NCBI GenBank assembly: GCA_010014835.2 | Contig: JAAAKB020000024.1 | Span: forward strand, 1,493,714-1,522,160 | DNA length: 28,447 nt | DNA from: Apostichopus leukothele | Lineage: Eukaryota > Echinodermata > Holothuroidea > Aspidochirotida > Stichopodidae | Reading direction: 5' to 3' | In this document: positions 11,729-28,447 of the stretch, one piece after another | How the letters are laid out: every line of letters starts with the position of its first letter | Numbering within the stretch: the first letter of the stretch is position 1 | Translations under genes and position numbers: made by a program | The notes under the pieces: generated by a model | Seen by the model: only the letters and a program-made list of their open reading frames with translations | What the model was told of the DNA's origin: nothing | Database searches by the model: none

Positions 11729-13135
11729 CTTGAGGTAGGTTTAATAAAGTGTTGCAGAGTTACGTCAATGATCATCGAACGAACACATCTGGATTAAATA
11801 CAGAAAGATACAATATGTAGCAGCAACAGCATGAGCATCTGTAGGTTTTATGAATCAAGCCACTCACAAGAAAGAAGTAATAGAGCTGTGTATTACAGCA
11901 TCTAGTCTTCCTCAGTGTTATTATCTCTACTTCACTTCTCATCTATCAGAGGTATAATAAACAAGATGGAAAGATAGTCAAGTTCGATATACAGCAATGT
12001 GTTCTTCTCAAGTTTAAGTAATATTTAAAATGAAGACTAAAGACGAGGGAAGAGAATGGAGTTTTCAATAGTACGGATCCCTTTCACCGAAAAATGCTTA
12101 AAAAAAAAAAGAACAAAAAAGAAAAGGAGAGTGTAAGAGTCTTTTTTCCCCATTTCTCAAGTGTTCATGTAGTTTGACAAGAAGATTTGTGTATAGAATT
12201 ATAAGAGCAAAGGAGTGCTGTGTAAATTATATGATAATATCATAAACAAAATGAAAGTACAAAAGAATGATTGTTGGTGTAAGAAACAGATAATGATGTG
12301 GAAACAAGCTCTAGGAGACAAAATAAAAAAGACAGAACAAAGGAAAATGATATTCAATATTAATAATAATTCTTAAGGTGTAGTATTTATGGTAGCATGT
12401 ATCTAGTTTCATCAGCATTGTGACCACATTTGCCTTGAGATTGCAAATTGGCTGAATCACTTTTCGCATACATGTACAGTTCGAACTCGACGACTCATCA
12501 ACGTGGGATCGGTATTTGTTTCTCCAACGGTGATTACCATAAGAGCTTTAGCTCAATACTCGAAACGAATTTCGGTGGCGAGGTTGTCTTGTATATATTA
12601 CATCATCTCAACTTGTCCACATTGATTACTTTTTCTAATTGCACATCTGTTATGAGAGATCAGTTGAGGTAGGAGTAGGGGGCCTCAAATGCTACTCTGT
12701 ATTTTAGAAATTTGAAAATAGCACTGGCAAAATTACATTCAACATTATGAATAGCAACACATATATTTGATATGGTTAATAAATGTACAACAGGATATTT
12801 GGAGGTATAGCTGAGAATTGAGAAAACGATAGTCTTTAGTTAATAACATTAACCAGTCCTTGGAAGCAAATGTTAATTTTATTTAGTTTGTCAAATATTC
12901 AAGCTTCAGACTTTCAGTTTCTCTTGGTTTAGTGTGATTAATGTGTAGTTAATGTTTGGGTATTTCATAGTAGTTGTTGCAGGTATGTACATTGACTATT
13001 ACTCTTGCAGGGATAAATTCTGTTAGGAACTTGTTGAAGAGTAAACATCAGAATTGTTCAGACAAGGTAAAAAAATCTGATATTTAATCATCGTTAGCGA
13101 CGTCATCTCACATATATATATATATACATATATAT
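11729..13135. other. Non-coding up to the scaffold gap
   Basis: A-rich sequence with no supported exon. An open frame at 12448-12672 (+) has no domain. It ends in a (TA)n microsatellite at about 13112-13135 directly before the gap. Confidence 0.5.
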
Positions 13136-13235
13136 NNNNNNNNNNNNNNNNNNNNNNNNNNNNNNNNNNNNNNNNNNNNNNNNNNNNNNNNNNNNNNNNN
13201 NNNNNNNNNNNNNNNNNNNNNNNNNNNNNNNNNNN
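13136..13235. other. Scaffold gap (100 N)
   Basis: Exactly 100 N, a usual placeholder for a gap of unknown size. A TA microsatellite lies on its left and a 35-bp tandem repeat on its right, so repeats probably broke the assembly. Linkage and distance across it are unproven. Confidence 0.98.
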
Positions 13236-13340
13236 GTTCAGGTTAGAATGGAGGTTGTACTGGGTGTAAGGTTCAGCTTAGAATGGAGGGTGTACTGGGT
13301 GTAAGGTTCAGGTTTAGAAGGGAGGGAAGTACTGTCTAAA
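13236..13340. repeat. 35-bp tandem repeat at the gap edge
   Basis: Two near-identical 35-base units (13236-13270, 13271-13305) starting GTTCAG and ending GGGTGTAAG, plus a diverged third. The array is cut by the gap. Confidence 0.93.
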
Positions 13341-13633
13341 AGGTTACCATTGCAGGGTGTAATAGAGGATGTTCATAAGGATAGGTGAAGTAAATGAAAA
13401 GTAATGAGATTGATGAGGGCTATACATATCCAAGAAAAATAAAATATCACAAGTAAAGACTACCTCACTAACCTGACTAACATTTGACTTCCAGCATAGT
13501 CTATGCAAAGATCATGAAATACTGCTGAAAAGAATTTATCCTGACAGAATACTTCCATAGCAACCATTACAAAGAGGGGGGCCTACATTATTCAAAACAC
13601 ACCCAAGATATCATATCTTGTAGTACCACTCAC
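13341..13633. other. Non-coding between gap repeat and spectrin fragment
   Basis: On the minus strand the possible acceptors here lead to early stops in the phase needed to continue the spectrin fragment, so its next exon is not here. Confidence 0.5.
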
Positions 13634-13842
13634 TCTTGATGTAGGTTCGTCAGTCTAGCCGTTCTTTTTCTAATAATTTTACTCTCTCTGTGTTTTGACT
13701 GGACGTAGCTCTCTGCGACTTGTAGGATCTGGTTGATTTGATTTCCCTGGCTCTTCACCTGTACCTCAATTAATCCATGCCTCTCTAAAAGACCTTCCAC
13801 TGCTCGTAGATGTTTACCGTAATCTGACGATTGAAGAGTTAT
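13634..13842 (-). CDS. Spectrin fragment exon 3 (repeat 2, A-B helices)
   Basis: The acceptor has a strong pyrimidine tract ending TTTCAG; the donor is CAAGA followed by GTGAGT (phase 2). It encodes SSDYGKHLRAVEGLLERHGL, the classic spectrin DYGKHL..VE.LL..H motif, then a helix to RLTNLHQ. The next exon should carry the rest of repeat 2. The 400 bases toward the gap give only frames that soon stop, so it is either in the gap or absent. Confidence 0.82.
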
Positions 13843-14973
13843 CTGAAAGGGAAAGAAAAAAAATATCATGTAGATTACATAATTAAAAATGTTATAAAAA
13901 TACATTGCTGATAAGCGTTACACAAAGTCATCACAAGAGATTATAAACAAAAGGTTATGTCACATATTTACTTTAATCGGTGTCATGCTTCACATCGGAA
14001 AGAATAAAAGCAGCAGCGATGGAATTTAATCAAGAAGAGAAGGAAAATATAGATTGTAAATTTAAAAAAAATTTAAAATTTAAAAATGTGATTGTGGAAT
14101 GGAACAAAAATATGATATAGTGATATTTCTGGCTGGATGGAGATGTGGCTATATATGAGCAGTACATAGCCTCCATTTTGTGGATATATAGATATATATG
14201 AGCATTACATAGCCTCCATTTTGCCTATGACGCTTGATAAGAGGAACATAACAATTGTCAAAGAAGTAGGCGTACCTTCACACTCTCCATCTCAGATACA
14301 ACTGCATCAATCTCTCGGAGTAATCCCATCAGGTCAGAAAACCCTTCTAATGACTGCTGTCTCTCGGCGAGTAAGTCCATGAGTTCCTGCCATTTCTTTG
14401 ATATGTCTTTATCTCTTAGTGATATCGAAGAACTGTTTTCATAGTTCTGACAGACTAGTTCTTTAGCCATCTGACTCAGAGCCCCAAATCGTCCCTTCTG
14501 AAATACGGCAACACAGAGGCAATGTAACTTAATCAGAGATAGACTTTATGCGTCACTGACAAAGTAGATGCATAGGAATATATTCAGCTTTCAAGAAAGG
14601 GACAATCTTCAAACTATTTAATAATATGTGAATGTGAACGTTCTCATTTGAAAACTATTCAATAGCACAGATTAAGGGAAGGATTGGCTAATACTCTCTC
14701 ATAGCAAAAGGTCACCATAGCAACCATTTATGTATAAAAATCTGCTTCAGTATCTGGTCCAGTAGCAATGGACAGATCGACAAACTACAGTAAAATTGAC
14801 TTAACAAAAGGAGGCTTTTAAAATTTAATCAAAATATCCACAGGAAGGGGAAGCACATACCCTGGACATGATGTCGGCTGTGATGGCCTCATGTCGCTTG
14901 ATGCTTGCCTCTAGCATTTTAACATCCCTATTTCTTGGAATCCACATATCCATCATTGTGATAAAATCATTTT
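13634..14973 (-). CDS. Beta-spectrin repeat 1-2 fragment (3 exons, partial or pseudogene)
   Basis: Three exons on the minus strand (14973-14861, 14497-14276, 13842-13634) join in frame (phase 0 at both internal introns) to about 180 residues. The order RDVKMLEASIKRHEAI, then AKELVCQNY, then KKWQELMDLLAERQQSLE, then SSDYGKHLRAVEGLLERH follows the C-terminal half of beta-spectrin repeat 1 and the start of repeat 2. From family knowledge, this part of beta-spectrin helps nucleate the alpha-beta dimer. A full beta-spectrin has two CH domains and about 17 repeats, but none of the rest is recognised in the window. It may be a nested gene piece, a partial duplicate, a decaying pseudogene or a misjoined contig end. 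There is no stop or frameshift inside the three exons. Confidence 0.8.
13843..14275 (-). other. Spectrin fragment intron 2
   Basis: GT-AG intron of 433 bases, phase 0. It contains a 43-bp-period direct duplication at 14151-14223. Confidence 0.75.
14151..14223. repeat. 43-bp-period tandem duplication
   Basis: A 30-base block beginning ATATATGAGC and ending CTCCATTTTG occurs at 14151-14180 and 14194-14223 with a single mismatch. Confidence 0.95.
14276..14497 (-). CDS. Spectrin fragment exon 2 (repeat 1, B-C helices)
   Basis: Acceptor ATTTCAG, donor GTGAAG followed by GTACGC, phase 0 on both sides, 74 residues. It contains QMAKELVCQNYENSSSISLR and then KKWQELMDLLAERQQSLEG, with the spectrin-type Trp in helix C and a following LREIDAVVSEMESVK like the family's repeat-to-repeat linker helix. 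Confidence 0.8.
14498..14860 (-). other. Spectrin fragment intron 1, with an X-box-like palindrome
   Basis: GT-AG intron of 363 bases, phase 0. It holds GTCACCATAGCAAC at 14711-14724. Confidence 0.75.
14711..14724. promoter_or_regulatory. X-box-like motif (RFX-type)
   Basis: GTCACCATAGCAAC fits the RFX consensus GTNRCC, short spacer, RGYAAC with no mismatch. Whether it is functional is unknown; related imperfect palindromes occur throughout the window, so it may instead be part of a dispersed repeat. Confidence 0.35.
14861..14973 (-). CDS. Spectrin fragment exon 1 (repeat 1, A/B helix)
   Basis: It encodes RNRDVKMLEASIKRHEAITA and ends DIMSR at a good donor (AGG followed by GTATGT). The upstream limit is a weak acceptor TTGTTAG with little pyrimidine tract; a stop codon lies just beyond it in frame. 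Alternatively translation could begin at one of three in-frame ATGs at 14956-14945, making this a first coding exon. Confidence 0.65.
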
Positions 14974-15253
14974 CTAACAAGTATCACCAGGCACTTGAAT
15001 AAAAAAAAAGTGTATGACATCTTGATGTCACTCTGTTATGTAGTTATAATTGGGTCAACAGTGATTACAGCCAGAAATATGTAATAATGATAATTTTTTT
15101 CGGTTTTCAGATGTGTAAATTAATTTCCTTTCCCGCTACCACAGAGTCTGTACCCAAAATGATGAAAGCATGCACAACCTTTGCAGTTAGCTATGCTCCG
15201 TATTCAAAACAACATCCAAGCTAACATTTGACTGTTTCTTATTTCATTTTCAG
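14974..15253. other. Spacer between the spectrin fragment and TANC exon A
   Basis: 280 bases separating oppositely oriented exons. It must contain the TANC exon A acceptor and, if real, an intron end or 5' end of the spectrin fragment. No CpG-rich promoter is evident. Confidence 0.5.

Positions 15254-28447
<13,194 letters not shown>

Overview
The window is animal nuclear DNA. It is AT-rich and intron-rich, with GT-AG introns of roughly 0.2-2.9 kb, many microsatellites and minisatellites, homopolymer G runs and one 100-N scaffold gap. The gene content and intron style suggest a marine invertebrate, perhaps an echinoderm; that placement is a weak impression, not a demonstrated fact. There are no operons, ribosome binding sites, CRISPR arrays, tRNAs or rRNAs.

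Right half (15254-28144, + strand): twelve exons with compatible splice phases encode about 1039 residues of a TANC-family scaffold protein (vertebrate TANC1/TANC2; Drosophila rolling pebbles is a relative). In order they give a low-complexity Ser/Arg/Lys-rich region, a STAND-type P-loop NTPase with intact Walker A and B motifs, a winged-helix-like segment, and about eleven ankyrin repeats. The gene is open at both ends: the N-terminal exons and the C-terminal TPR/coiled-coil part are not identified here. The P-loop exon is preceded by a 53-bp tandem array in which each unit carries a copy of the splice acceptor and the first bases of the exon. That gives four acceptor-like sites, of which only the last leaves the reading frame open.

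Middle (13634-14973, - strand): three phase-matched exons encode a piece of a beta-spectrin that aligns with spectrin repeats 1-2. No actin-binding CH-domain exons are seen upstream of it (higher coordinates), where TANC begins only 281 bp away on the other strand. No later spectrin repeats are seen on the other side, where a tandem repeat and the scaffold gap follow. It may be a nested gene, a partial duplicate or an assembly artefact.

Left half (1-13135): mostly non-coding sequence. It contains a degenerate 55-bp tandem array (2286-2640), a MITE-like element with about 26-bp imperfect terminal inverted repeats (4866-5192), a diverged dispersed repeat present twice (about 5768-5975 and 10125-10262), several simple repeats, and scattered RFX X-box-like palindromes. 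Two exon-like segments on the + strand are plausible but unassigned: 853-929 and a terminal exon at 10435-10552 followed by two AATAAA signals.
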